Below, piece after piece: positions 10,387-18,704 of a stretch of 64,000 nt of DNA (position 1 is the first letter of the stretch; the number at the start of each line of letters is the position of its first letter). The stretch spans positions 1 through 64,000 of the forward strand of contig NZ_JAKMHX010000016.1 of NCBI RefSeq assembly GCF_022048975.1, in the 5' to 3' direction. Below the pieces are notes generated by a model, which made no database searches, had not been told where the DNA came from, and saw nothing but the letters and a program-made list of their open reading frames with translations. The stretch comes from Sporosarcina cyprini. GTDB lineage: Bacteria; Bacillota; Bacilli; Bacillales_A; Planococcaceae. The position numbers were made by a program, and so were the translations under genes.

Positions 10387-10545
10387 GCATGGCGCGCATA
10401 AACGGGATGGAACCGAGCATAAAACCGTTTAGCCGCGCATAAGTTCGCGACACACGCGCATACCGCCGCCTTATCCGCGCATAACCAATGGCCAGGCGCG
10501 CATAAACCGGATCATACCGAGCATAAAACCGCTTATAAGTAGCGC
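10387..10545. repeat. GCGCATAA phased repeat array (21-bp period)
   Basis: Seven copies of a G(C/A)GCATAA core follow each other every 20-21 bp, with unrelated GC-rich spacers of about 12 bp. It fills the 362-bp gap between the thiolase and mmgB genes, where no gene is visible. It is the only array found between genes that would otherwise form one operon. Confidence 0.8.
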
Positions 10546-10623
10546 CTCAGAGTTACTAGTTACTGCTGATACGTCAAATGGCATCCAAAATTAGCATGTA
10601 ACTCGTTGCCTTACCCCAAGCTG

Positions 10624-11820
10624 TCACTTTTCTTTTGCCACTTCAATCATGATGGCGTCGCCTTGCCCGCCACCCGAACAGATGGATGCAATGCCGATAC
10701 CGCCGCCTCGGCGTTTCAATTCATAGGCAAGTGTCAAAATGATCCGCGTGCCGCTTGCACCGATCGGATGACCGAGTGCCACCGCTCCTCCGTTCACATT
10801 CACTTTCTCTGGATCAAGTCCTGCGATTTGTGAACTGGCAAGCGCCACGGCTGCAAATGCTTCGTTTATTTCAAACAAGTCGATATCTTCAAGTGTTTTC
10901 CCTGTCTTTTTCAATAACTCGTTAATAACTAAACCAGGTGTCTGCGGGAAGTTTTGTGGTTCAACCGCCACTTCCGCATGCCCAATAATTGTGGCAAGCG
11001 GGTTCTTACCTTCTTTCAGCGCACGCTCTTCATTCATTAACACGAGCGCGCATGCCCCATCATTGACTCCCGGAGCGTTCCCTGCCGTGATGGTGCCGTC
11101 TTTTCCGAAAGCCGGACGTAATTTAGCCAATGATTCAAGCGAAGTATCGCGACGCGGCGCTTCATCGAGCGCTACCAAAACCGGATCTCCTTTACGCTGA
11201 GGGATTTCGACGGGAATGATTTCTTTTGCGAAGAAGCCTTCATCGATTGCATTCAACGCACGTTCGTGGCTTCGAAGCGACCATTCGTCCTGCTGCTCGC
11301 GGCTAATGGAAAACTCTTCAGCTGTGCTGTTGCCATATGTCCCCATATGAACACGTTCCGGTGAAAACGAACAAGATAAGCCGTCGTAGATCATGCCGTC
11401 AACAAGGGACGCATCCCCCATCTTCAATCCAAACCGGACGCCAGGTGCATAATACGGTGCGTTCGACATTGATTCCATGCCGCCTGCCACGATCACTTCC
11501 TCCTCGCCAAGCCGGATGAGCTGATCAGCGAGTGTGACGCTTCGCATACCAGAAGCACACACTTTATTGATCGTCTCTGTTTTGACGTTCCATGGAATGC
11601 CAGCTTTTGTCGCGGCTTGCCTCGATGGAATTTGGCCTTGGCCTGCCTGCAATACAGTACCGATAATGACTTCATCGACTTCATCTGGCTGAACGCCTGC
11701 ACGATCCAATGCCCCTTTGATCGCGAGGCCCCCTAAATCACTTGCTGTTTTCTTGGAAAGTGCACCTCCCAACTTTGCAAATGGTGTGCGTGCCCCTTCG
11801 AGAATAACTGTCTTCGCCAT
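10624..11820 (-). CDS. mmgA: acetyl-CoA C-acetyltransferase (thiolase)
   Basis: Thiolase catalysing thiolytic cleavage of 3-ketoacyl-CoA or condensation of two acetyl-CoA. The 398-residue protein carries the acyl-accepting Cys in [12 protein letters not shown], the NEAFA motif, the GHPIGASG His motif and the second active-site Cys in CSGGGQGDA. The start is the ATG at 11820 behind AGGAGGGG; an upstream ATG would add 15 residues not found in thiolases. A perfect cre box lies 18 bp upstream, and the fadF terminator separates it from the gene before, so it probably has its own glucose-repressed promoter and heads the mmgB-mmgC-acdA-tetR-icmF set. Confidence 0.94.
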   Translation of the reverse strand: MAKTVILEGARTPFAKLGGALSKKTASDLGGLAIKGALDRAGVQPDEVDEVIIGTVLQAGQGQIPSRQAATKAGIPWNVKTETINKVCASGMRSVTLADQLIRLGEEEVIVAGGMESMSNAPYYAPGVRFGLKMGDASLVDGMIYDGLSCSFSPERVHMGTYGNSTAEEFSISREQQDEWSLRSHERALNAIDEGFFAKEIIPVEIPQRKGDPVLVALDEAPRRDTSLESLAKLRPAFGKDGTITAGNAPGVNDGACALVLMNEERALKEGKNPLATIIGHAEVAVEPQNFPQTPGLVINELLKKTGKTLEDIDLFEINEAFAAVALASSQIAGLDPEKVNVNGGAVALGHPIGASGTRIILTLAYELKRRGGGIGIASICSGGGQGDAIMIEVAKEK

Positions 11821-11837
11821 TCCAACCCCTCCTGTTT

Positions 11838-11851
11838 TGATAGCGTTTACA
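11838..11851 (-). promoter_or_regulatory. cre box (CcpA operator) upstream of the thiolase gene
   Basis: The minus-strand sequence TGTAAACGCTATCA matches the catabolite-responsive element consensus TGWAANCGNTNWCA at every position. It sits 18 bp before the mmgA start codon, so CcpA binding would block initiation or elongation in the presence of preferred sugars. The B. subtilis mmg operon is also catabolite-repressed. Confidence 0.8.
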
Positions 11852-11898
11852 TTTTTATTTTCCATCGACGACTGAACGCTCGCTCGATGTTCATTTAG

Positions 11899-11927
11899 AA
11901 AAAGAGGGAGTGTTGCGCACTCCCTCT
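11899..11927 (-). terminator. fadF terminator
   Basis: GAGGGAGTG and CACTCCCTC form a nine-pair stem with a 5-nt loop, followed on the minus strand by TTTTTC. It lies between fadF and the thiolase gene, making them separate transcription units. Confidence 0.85.
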
Positions 11928-12007
11928 TCGGTTTTGGAAACTACCAGTCTTCTTGGTATTTCATATTTTCTTAATTATATCGCTGTTCTGTTCTGTCTGC
12001 AAACATC

Positions 12008-14158
12008 TTATTGCATAACCGGCTCTTCCTCTTCCTCGATTGCCGGCTGCCAATCTTCACCGAAAACAGAACGCTCTAGCAACTCTGCAATATCATATGT
12101 GCCGACTTTATCTTCGACTTCAACTGCTTTCGTTCCATCTGACAACATCGTCAAGCAGAACGGACATCCGGAAGAAATGATGCCCGGGCTCACTTCAAGC
12201 GCCTGCTCTGTACGAGCAACATTGACACGGTGCCCTGCGTCTTCTTCCATCCACATGAGACCGCCGCCAGCTCCGCAGCACATTGCATCATTGCGATTCC
12301 GCTTCATTTCGACGAGGTTAACGCCCGGAATAGCTTTCAAAATTTCACGCGGCGGATCATACACGTCATTGTAGCGGCCGAGGTAGCAGGAATCATGGAA
12401 CGTAATCGTTTCATTGATCGCATGCTTCGGTTCCAGTTTGCCGGCTTTCACCAGCTGATCAAGAAGCTCCGTATGGTGGATCACTTCCGCTTTGAATCCA
12501 AAATCCGGATATTCATTTTTGAAAATATTATAGGCATGCGGATCGATTGTCACGATTTTCGTAACACTATTTTTCTCGAATTCTTCAATATTCGCAGTCG
12601 CAAGTTCCTGGAATAAAAACTCGTTCCCGAGGCGTCGCGGCGTGTCTCCTGAGTTCTTTTCTTTATTACCGAGAATCGCGAACTTCACGCCTGCCTCATT
12701 CATCAGATGCGCAAACGCAAGTGCGATTTTCTGTGAACGGTTGTCGAACGCACCCATTGCGCCGACCCAGAACAGATACTCGAATTCTTCACCCGATTTT
12801 TTCAATTCCTTAACCGTCGGAATATGAAGGTCCGGACGTGCATCGCGCCAATTCTCCTTCTCCTTCCGGTTCAAGCCCCACGGATTTCCTTGGCGTTCGA
12901 TATTCGTCATCGCCCGCTGTGCATCCGCATCCATCTTCCCTTCCGTCATAACAAGATAACGGCGCAGGTCAATGATTTTATCCACGTGCTCATTCATAAC
13001 CGGACATTGATCTTCACAATTCCGGCAAGTCGTACAAGCCCAAATTTCCTCTTCGGTAATGACATCCCCGATGAGTGACGGGCTGTAAATATCGTCGATC
13101 GTCGCGCCTTCCATACCAGCAGCGAGTGCAATTTGATTCCCCTTCGTCTGCTTGAAGGCGAATGTCGGCACCCATGGCTGCTTCTTCGTTACAAGTGCAC
13201 CAGTATTCGTCAAATTATCGCGAAGCTTTGTAATCAAATCCATCGGCGAAAGCATTTTACCCGTGCCTGTTGCCGGGCACATATTCGTACAGCGGCCGCA
13301 TTCCACGCACGCGTAGAAGTCGATCATTTGCTTCTGCGTGAAATCGGTGATTTTGCCAACCCCAAGAGCCGGCATATCATCTTCGTCTTCCGCTTCCTCC
13401 AGCGCTTCAAAATCGATCGGCGCCAATTTCCCGCGACGGTCGAAGCGCATCATATACGTATTAACCGGTCCAGCAATCAAATGCGCGTGCTTCGATTGCG
13501 GCACATAAACGAGGAACGTCAGCAATGTTAGCAAATGAATCCACCAGGCAACGAAGAATATGGCCGCTGCTGCTGTTGGCGATAAAAATGCGAAAGCGCT
13601 TGCAATTGCGGACGCCATAGGCTCCGTCCAAGTCGTTTCATGCCCCTGCCAAATCATATTCATGCCATTCGCAACCAATGTAGACAACATGAGTGTCCCG
13701 ATGAAAATAAGGACAAGCCCCGACTTCCATCCTCGTTTCAAACGGACAAGCTTTTCAACATAACGGCGATGGAAAGCCCATACAACCGCCACTAAAATCA
13801 TGAAAACGACGATTTCCTGGAAAAAAGTGAACGCACCATAAATCGGACCAAACGGCAAATGCGACCCCGGTTTTAGCCCTTTCCAAATGAGATCAATCGC
13901 CCCAAATTGCACAAGCAGGAACCCATAGAAAAACATGACGTGAATCGAACCACTTTTCTTATCCTTCAATAACTTCTTCTGGCCAAACACATTGACCCAA
14001 ACTTCCCGCAAACGCTCCGAAACCCGGCTATCAAACTCTTCTTTCCGGCCAAGCTTAATATACTCAACACGCGTGCGAATCAAATATGTGAACAACGCCA
14101 AAGCATACGCCGTAACCGCAAGGAACAAAACCAAGTTGGCAATCAATAACGGTTTCAT
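12008..14158 (-). CDS. fadF: membrane Fe-S oxidoreductase FadF (ETF-linked)
   Basis: Likely passes electrons from ETF, reduced by acyl-CoA dehydrogenases, to the quinone pool. The 716-residue protein starts with several membrane helices similar to the heme-binding subunit of nitrate reductase gamma (residues about 1-235). Next come two [4Fe-4S] ferredoxin motifs, CVECGRCTNMCP and CTTCRNCEDQCP. The C-terminal half is the heterodisulfide-reductase-type region with HDSCYLGRYND and the CCGAGGG motif. ATG 14158 lies 7 nt after GGGGAG; a TTG seven codons earlier overlaps that site. The homologue YwjF is next to acdA in B. subtilis. A FadR-type operator sits within the promoter. Confidence 0.9.
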   Translation of the reverse strand: MKPLLIANLVLFLAVTAYALALFTYLIRTRVEYIKLGRKEEFDSRVSERLREVWVNVFGQKKLLKDKKSGSIHVMFFYGFLLVQFGAIDLIWKGLKPGSHLPFGPIYGAFTFFQEIVVFMILVAVVWAFHRRYVEKLVRLKRGWKSGLVLIFIGTLMLSTLVANGMNMIWQGHETTWTEPMASAIASAFAFLSPTAAAAIFFVAWWIHLLTLLTFLVYVPQSKHAHLIAGPVNTYMMRFDRRGKLAPIDFEALEEAEDEDDMPALGVGKITDFTQKQMIDFYACVECGRCTNMCPATGTGKMLSPMDLITKLRDNLTNTGALVTKKQPWVPTFAFKQTKGNQIALAAGMEGATIDDIYSPSLIGDVITEEEIWACTTCRNCEDQCPVMNEHVDKIIDLRRYLVMTEGKMDADAQRAMTNIERQGNPWGLNRKEKENWRDARPDLHIPTVKELKKSGEEFEYLFWVGAMGAFDNRSQKIALAFAHLMNEAGVKFAILGNKEKNSGDTPRRLGNEFLFQELATANIEEFEKNSVTKIVTIDPHAYNIFKNEYPDFGFKAEVIHHTELLDQLVKAGKLEPKHAINETITFHDSCYLGRYNDVYDPPREILKAIPGVNLVEMKRNRNDAMCCGAGGGLMWMEEDAGHRVNVARTEQALEVSPGIISSGCPFCLTMLSDGTKAVEVEDKVGTYDIAELLERSVFGEDWQPAIEEEEEPVMQ

Positions 14159-14239
14159 CCATGTTCTCCCCTTTCCCAATCATATGAACGTTACGAATAG
14201 TGTAGTAGAAAATTATACAGATGTCGATATTCTGATTCT

Positions 14240-14269
14240 AGTTTAGAATATGAATGAGCATTCAGTCAA
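14240..14269 (-). promoter_or_regulatory. fadF promoter with FadR/TetR-type operator
   Basis: On the minus strand, TTGACT (14264-14269) and TAAACT (14240-14245) are 18 bp apart. The spacer holds the perfect inverted repeat TGAATG-AG-CATTCA (14251-14264), close to the operator of Bacillus FadR (YsiA), whose half site is TGAATGA. A repressor bound here would block polymerase. The TetR gene at 6391-7017 is the obvious candidate regulator. Confidence 0.7.
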
Positions 14270-14279
14270 CGTTTATTTT

Positions 14280-14496
14280 CAATCATTCAGGAAAGTTGGA
14301 GTTTTTTGATGTGTAGGGAATTTGTTTTTGGGGGCGGCGGATAAAGGGGGTATGGAGACATTGGGGTTGGAGATTGAAATGGCCGGCAGGATTGGTTTGG
14401 TGAGTAAAGTTAGTTGGGTTGATTGTCCGGCGATTGTAATAGGAATGGAAATAGACTTGGGGCTTGCGTCAAACTTTGAAGGAGATACCAAATTAA
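14280..14496. other. gap without visible gene
   Basis: This stretch upstream of fadF is G-rich on the plus strand and has open frames without family-like sequence or ribosome binding sites. I see no gene, hairpin or repeat in it; the repeat arrays begin at its far end. Confidence 0.5.
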
Positions 14497-14640
14497 CCGG
14501 GGGCCTCACCTAAACTGGTGGCCTCGCGCCAAATTATTGAGGAATTCGCCAAATCAACTGGGTATCGCGCCAAATCAGCGAGAGAAACGCCAAATAACCG
14601 GAGACCGCGCCAAATTACTGAGGAAAACGCCAAATAAAGT
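14497..14640. repeat. CGCCAAAT phased repeat array (20-21-bp period)
   Basis: Five clear copies of CGCCAAAT recur every 20-21 bp, with two or three decayed copies before them (CCAAATTAACC, CCTAAACTGG). The array runs directly into the GAACGCCA array on its right. Both cores share CGCCA, so one family may have arisen from the other. Confidence 0.8.
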
Positions 14641-15013
14641 TGGAACGCTAATTAATCTGGATGAACGCCAGTAAATCAAATCGAACGCCAGTTAATCCGG
14701 ATGAACGCCAATAATTCAAAACGAACGCCATTAACTCCGGATGAACGCCAATATATCAATACGAACGCCATTAACTCCGGATGAACGCCAATATAACAAA
14801 ACGAACGCCATTAACTCCGGATGAACGCCAATATATCGAAACGAACGCCATTAACTCCGGATGAACGCCAATATATCGAACGCCAGATTACCTACCTGAA
14901 CGCCAGTAAAACAAACCGAACGCCAGATAACCCGCCTGAACGCCAGTAAATCAAAACGAACGCCAGATAACCCGCCCGAACGCCAGTAAATCAAAACGAA
15001 CGCCAGATAACCT
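14641..15013. repeat. GAACGCCA phased repeat array (20-bp period)
   Basis: About 18 copies of GAACGCCA, nearly all exactly 20 bp apart. Spacers alternate in pairs, for example tatatcaata-c and ttaactccgga-t, and the 40-bp dimer is nearly identical over several turns around 14.70-14.87 kb, which suggests recent expansion. The array ends 30 bp before the terminator of the cobalamin operon. Confidence 0.88.
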
Positions 15014-15035
15014 AAACCACCAGCAAAGTCCAACC

Positions 15036-15082
15036 AAAACAAAAAACCTGCAAATCCCTTTCCTCAAAGGATCTACAGGTTT
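15036..15082 (-). terminator. cobalamin operon terminator
   Basis: Arms AAACCTG/CAGGTTT enclose a second stem ATCC-TTT/AAAGGAT. On the minus strand the stem is followed by TTTTTTGTTTTGG. It starts 20 nt after the stop of the last gene of the riboswitch-controlled operon. Confidence 0.85.
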
Positions 15083-15101
15083 CACCCAACTACTTTGCAA
15101 C

Positions 15102-15785
15102 TCAACGCACCACAACCAGCTCATGCAAGTTCTCTCCAAAATGCGATTTCGCTTCGTCCACGCCACCTACAGGGACAGCGACGAGTACGCAGGTGGATGG
15201 TCCCGCGGAGGCTGCCATATCGAGTGGAGATTGAATTGTTATATCATCACTCTCAAATAAATCCTGCACTTCTTTCAGCAAACCGCCTGACCCGACAGGC
15301 CATAGACGCTTGACCAGCCCAAATTGAAGCGCTTCGCGAATGGCACGAAGCGAGGCGACTTGCTGTTCCTGTTCAAGCACAGCGTTTCCGACGAGAGGAA
15401 CGCCATAAGTGAACCAAACGACTTCCCCTTCTTCCACGGCCCTTATCTGTTTGCCGATCATGGTAACCGCAACTGCAGATTGCAGAAGAGTCATGTTTGT
15501 CTCAGTGCTCCCTGTTATCGACGGCGGTGCTATACCGGCTTCTTCAAATACTTCCCGAACGCCGGCTTCATAGGCAGGCCAGCTTTCCGGACCGCTGAAG
15601 TTATGGATGAGCGCGGCGATCGGTTCAGCTCCTGCCGCCCATTGTTCGAGCAGTGCCACGCGGGCGGCAAATCGTGCGGTCGTCCGATCGGGAACGCTGA
15701 CGATATCCGCCGCCTTCATTCCGATACCTCCGGAATTATCGGTCGAAAGAATCAAACCGCCTTCCAAGTGGACTGCATTTCTCAT
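15102..15785 (-). CDS. cblS: PurM-like ATP-binding protein, probable alpha-ribazole kinase CblS
   Basis: The 227-residue protein looks like an AIR-synthase (PurM)-related fold: an early STDNSGGIGMKAADIV block for ATP and metal binding, a central AALIHNFSGPESWPAYEAG segment, GSTETNM, and a closing Gly-rich region. CblS of Listeria and Geobacillus belongs to this type and phosphorylates alpha-ribazole, making the lower-ligand precursor used by CobS. The gene upstream encodes an ECF-type S component that fits CblT, the alpha-ribazole transporter, which strengthens the call. Start ATG 15785 has GGAG close upstream. It is the last gene of the B12 salvage operon. Family assignment is from memory of motifs and context. 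Confidence 0.65.
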   Translation of the reverse strand: MRNAVHLEGGLILSTDNSGGIGMKAADIVSVPDRTTARFAARVALLEQWAAGAEPIAALIHNFSGPESWPAYEAGVREVFEEAGIAPPSITGSTETNMTLLQSAVAVTMIGKQIRAVEEGEVVWFTYGVPLVGNAVLEQEQQVASLRAIREALQFGLVKRLWPVGSGGLLKEVQDLFESDDITIQSPLDMAASAGPSTCVLVAVPVGGVDEAKSHFGENLHELVVVR

Positions 15786-15936
15786 TCGCTCCAACCGCCT
15801 TCCTACCTTCCGTCTAACCAAATTTCAGTTTCCCTACAGGTCCTTATTGAATCATCCAATTAAACGTTGTGTCTCTTGATTCAAACCTGCTTCAAAGTTT
15901 TCTCCATCCAACCGCTTTTCATTTCCACCGCAACCC

Positions 15937-16422
15937 TCATTGAATCAAACCAGCCCTCCGGCTCATCGCCTTCTCTACCGCCGGCATGACGATACCGGCA
16001 ACCGCTGCATTTAATACTGTGGCGAGGAAAATCGCCGGAACGGCACCGATGAAGAATGCCGGAGACACGAGGAAATAGAATGGCAACGGGGCCAACAGCC
16101 CGTTTGCGACAATGAAGAATAGCCATTTCCATACGTGCCGGCCGCTTTTATGAAGTCTCGCAAACACAAACAAAATGACAAACATTTCGATCGCAATGAG
16201 CAAATGGAACGGCCCGAGCGGAAATCCCGCGTACATGGCAGACGACAAATGGCCGATCGACGATGCGAGGCCGGTGAAAACCGGCGGTAAAAATGCCGCG
16301 GCCAATAATGCCGGCACGGTATCCAGCGCGAGCGAACCGATGCCGGAAGGGATTTTGATAAATCCTCCGATGGCGCATAGTGCCGCAAAAATTGCGGTTA
16401 ACGTCAGTCTCTTCAGTTGCAT
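15937..16422 (-). CDS. cblT: ECF transporter S component, probable alpha-ribazole transporter CblT
   Basis: A 161-residue integral membrane protein with about five to six hydrophobic segments (LTLTAIFAALCAIGGFI at the start, a final FLATVLNAAVAGIVMPAVEKA helix). Size, early Ala/Gly-rich helix and internal FPLGPFHLLIAIEMF segment fit an energy-coupling-factor S component. In Listeria and Geobacillus CblT imports alpha-ribazole for CblS; here the two genes are neighbours in a cobalamin operon. ATG at 16422 follows AGAGGA by 6 nt and lies 2 nt after the stop of the adenosyltransferase gene. The shared ECF ATPases and T subunit are not in the window. Alternative: an S component for another corrinoid fragment such as dimethylbenzimidazole. 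Confidence 0.65.
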   Translation of the reverse strand: MQLKRLTLTAIFAALCAIGGFIKIPSGIGSLALDTVPALLAAAFLPPVFTGLASSIGHLSSAMYAGFPLGPFHLLIAIEMFVILFVFARLHKSGRHVWKWLFFIVANGLLAPLPFYFLVSPAFFIGAVPAIFLATVLNAAVAGIVMPAVEKAMSRRAGLIQ

Positions 16423-16424
16423 GT

Positions 16425-17006
16425 TCAGTCCTCTTTCTTTTTCCCTGTCCGGAACACTTTCGCACTGCGGACATACTCATTATCCGGCACGCCGATCCGC
16501 GCATTGACAATCCGCGCTGCTACAAATAAATAATCGGATAGCCGGTTTAAATATTTCTGTACAGTTGGCGGCACTTCTTCTTCCGCTTTCATTAACGTTA
16601 CGGTCAGACGTTCTGCCCGTCTTGTCACGGTTCTCGCGATGTGAAGCGTCGCGGCTGCAGGCGAGCCTCCTGGCAAAATGAATTTCTCGAGTGGCGGTGC
16701 TTCCTCCATTAAGGCATCGATCCGCTGTTCGAGGACTTCAATCGGCTCCTCCGATAATTTATAATGGCGCTCCTTCATTACATTGGCCAAGTCCCCGCCG
16801 CCATCGAACAATTCGTTTTGAATCGCTTCGAGGTCTTCCAATAAATCTTTGAATTTATCTGCATCCAGCTCCGTCATCGCTTTCCCGATAAATGAATTCA
16901 GCTCATCAATCGTTCCATAAGCCTCAACGCGCAAGCTGTCCTTATCGACGCGCCCGCCGATTAAACTTGTTTTCCCCTTATCCCCAGTTCGTGTATAAAT
17001 TTTCAT
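16425..17006 (-). CDS. yvqK: cob(I)alamin adenosyltransferase, PduO type
   Basis: Transfers the adenosyl group of ATP to cob(I)alamin or cobinamide, giving the coenzyme form needed by IcmF. The protein (193 residues) begins with MKIYTRTGDKGKTSLIGG, the ATP-binding signature of the PduO/EutT-like family, followed by YGTIDELNSFIG and the helical-bundle motif RRAERLTV. This is the three-helix trimeric PduO type, unrelated to the P-loop CobA. ATG 17006 overlaps the stop of the preceding gene by 4 nt and has GGGGAG 7 nt upstream. Confidence 0.93.
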   Translation of the reverse strand: MKIYTRTGDKGKTSLIGGRVDKDSLRVEAYGTIDELNSFIGKAMTELDADKFKDLLEDLEAIQNELFDGGGDLANVMKERHYKLSEEPIEVLEQRIDALMEEAPPLEKFILPGGSPAAATLHIARTVTRRAERLTVTLMKAEEEVPPTVQKYLNRLSDYLFVAARIVNARIGVPDNEYVRSAKVFRTGKKKED

Positions 17007-17416
17007 CCTGTCTCTCCCCTTTTCTTCAATGTTTGTGCAAGACCGTACCAGATCCGGGTCACTTCATCCGCTTCCGCCATAAGCCATTGGTAGAGGCGTC
17101 CGCATTGATCCCGAAGTTTCCGTTGTTCCGGATCGACCGGCACAATGCCACGGCCAATATCCGTCAGAATGACGACGGTTTCCTTGCCTTCTATTCCTTT
17201 TATTATATGATTCCATGCATCGGCTTCGTCCATTGAAGAACGCTCCAGCCACTCCTCGATGCGGTCCAGTACAATGAATTCCGAATCCACTTCCGCCAAA
17301 CGGTCCAAACTCCATGCATGCCCCTCACCGACCCACTCCCATTGGGACGGCTCCTCCATCCAGTTTCTTACAAACTCTCGCTTTCCGTTATGGGCACCTC
17401 CGATAAAGATATGCAC
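17003..17416 (-). CDS. short CobU-like protein
   Basis: A 137-residue relative of CobU (adenosylcobinamide kinase/guanylyltransferase). The start is GTG at 17416, 5 nt after AAGGAGGGG, giving MHIFIGGAHNGKREF. The P-loop is degenerate: GxxxxGKR in place of GKS/T. The region that should hold the guanylylated His is missing, but the later motif TDIGRGIVPVDPEQRKLRDQCGRLYQ, equivalent to NEVGxGIVP...RxxRDxxGxxNQ, is well kept. The complete CobU at 19497-20117 has the opposite pattern. It overlaps cobC by 49 nt and the adenosyltransferase by 4 nt. It may be a partner subunit, a regulatory nucleotide binder or a decaying paralogue. Confidence 0.75.
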   Translation of the reverse strand: MHIFIGGAHNGKREFVRNWMEEPSQWEWVGEGHAWSLDRLAEVDSEFIVLDRIEEWLERSSMDEADAWNHIIKGIEGKETVVILTDIGRGIVPVDPEQRKLRDQCGRLYQWLMAEADEVTRIWYGLAQTLKKRGETG

Positions 17417-17967
17417 GGCAACCCCTCCTTCAAGTCGTCGTAATGGCGCCACACCAGCTTCCAAACCGATCCATGCGGAACAGCCCATGACCAAAAATCA
17501 CTTGGCCCTTCCGGTGAAAAAAGCGCTAACATCGACCGAATTGGCCCGCCATGTGTGACAATGACGCTTCCGGACGGCATATCCAAAAGCGCTGACCGCA
17601 CTCTCGCTTCCACTTCGGCCAAACATTCTCCGCCTCTTGGAGCCACTCCCTTTGGATCGTCTATCCACATGCGGTACTCCTCATCCGTTTCCAGCTCCGC
17701 ATATGTTTTTCCTTCAAAATCTCCGAAATGGCACTCCCGCCACCTGCTATCTGCCACGTAGGCCGCCTCGGGGAAATAAACAGCTGCACTTTCCTTCGCA
17801 CGGAGCAAATCGCTTCCGTACACTGTCTTGACCTCACCGAATAAATCCAGCCGCGACCTGCCGTGGCCACTTGAAATCGCCTCATCGGTCCAGCCTATAT
17901 ATTGGCGCTTCCTATTCCCTTCAGTTGGCAAATGGCGAATCAAATACAGATGATGATCGTCAACCAT
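17368..17967 (-). CDS. cobC: histidine phosphatase, probable alpha-ribazole phosphatase CobC
   Basis: Histidine-phosphatase (phosphoglycerate-mutase) fold of 199 residues. The phosphorylated His lies in LYLIRHLPTEGN (the usual RHG is RHL here), the acid in RWRECHFGDFEGKTYAEL, and the second His in VIVTHGGPIRSM. In cobalamin synthesis CobC removes the 5'-phosphate of alpha-ribazole phosphate or of adenosylcobalamin 5'-phosphate. ATG 17967 lies 7 nt after GGAGG inside the end of cobS (28-nt overlap). The family is broad; the role rests on the operon. Confidence 0.85.
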   Translation of the reverse strand: MVDDHHLYLIRHLPTEGNRKRQYIGWTDEAISSGHGRSRLDLFGEVKTVYGSDLLRAKESAAVYFPEAAYVADSRWRECHFGDFEGKTYAELETDEEYRMWIDDPKGVAPRGGECLAEVEARVRSALLDMPSGSVIVTHGGPIRSMLALFSPEGPSDFWSWAVPHGSVWKLVWRHYDDLKEGLPCISLSEVPITESESL

Positions 17968-18704
17968 ACTAGCGCCTCCATCCCTTCCACAAACGCACCG
18001 GCCAAATCGCCGGTTACGCCGCCGAAGTTACGGACCGACCATCGACGGTAAATCAACAAACCGAGTGCTATTACGCCCAACAGAATAACAGAAAGCACAA
18101 TGTTTCCGAAGTAGTACCCCAGAAGAATCAAACCAACAATTCCAATCCCAATCGACCAGCCGAAAAGGATGCCCTTCTTCAGTTTCCCTTGGAAGAAGTA
18201 CGCCAGCCCCTCCTCTTTCGCTGTTCGGATGGACGCGAAATATACATTCATCCCTGCCCTTGCCAGGAAAGGAACCGCCACATAAAGCAGCACATTCCCT
18301 TTCCCTGCGGCAATTAATTCCTGAAACAAAGCGATCTTGCCGGCAATCAATAATACGATGGCCATCGTACCAAATGCGCCGATGCGAGGGTCTTCTAATA
18401 TTTCGAGCCGTTTTTTCTGGTCACGGTAGGAGAAAAAAGCATCTCCGGCGTCCGCAAATCCATCGACATGCAGACCGCCCGTGAGTCCGATTCCAACCAC
18501 TACGACGATGACCGCTGTCAGGAAGGATCCCATGCCGAGCATTTCTGTACAGAGCCACGCCGCGCCGAACATGACGGAGCCGATAAGCGCGCCGATGAAC
18601 GGGAGCGCCATGTACATGCCGGTCACTTCCTTCTTGCCGAGCGGCAGCTCTTTCCGCACAGGGATGGATGTGAAAAACTGCAATGCCAGCATCAGTCCGG
18701 TCAT
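17940..18704 (-). CDS. cobS: adenosylcobinamide-GDP ribazoletransferase CobS
   Basis: Membrane enzyme joining adenosylcobinamide-GDP and alpha-ribazole (phosphate), the step that attaches the lower ligand. The 254-residue protein starts LALQFFTSIPV, has the conserved HVDGFADAGDAFFS motif and LEILEDPRIGAFG typical for CobS, and about six to seven hydrophobic helices. It overlaps the preceding cobQ-like gene by 4 nt (ATGA) and runs 28 nt into cobC, which implies translational coupling. Confidence 0.94.
   Translation of the reverse strand: MTGLMLALQFFTSIPVRKELPLGKKEVTGMYMALPFIGALIGSVMFGAAWLCTEMLGMGSFLTAVIVVVVGIGLTGGLHVDGFADAGDAFFSYRDQKKRLEILEDPRIGAFGTMAIVLLIAGKIALFQELIAAGKGNVLLYVAVPFLARAGMNVYFASIRTAKEEGLAYFFQGKLKKGILFGWSIGIGIVGLILLGYYFGNIVLSVILLGVIALGLLIYRRWSVRNFGGVTGDLAGAFVEGMEALVWLTIIICI

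Noticed and set aside
14641-15013. CRISPR array
   Set aside because: Repeat cores are only 8-10 bp, spacers 10-13 bp and themselves repeated in alternation, and no cas gene is near. The same holds for the other arrays.
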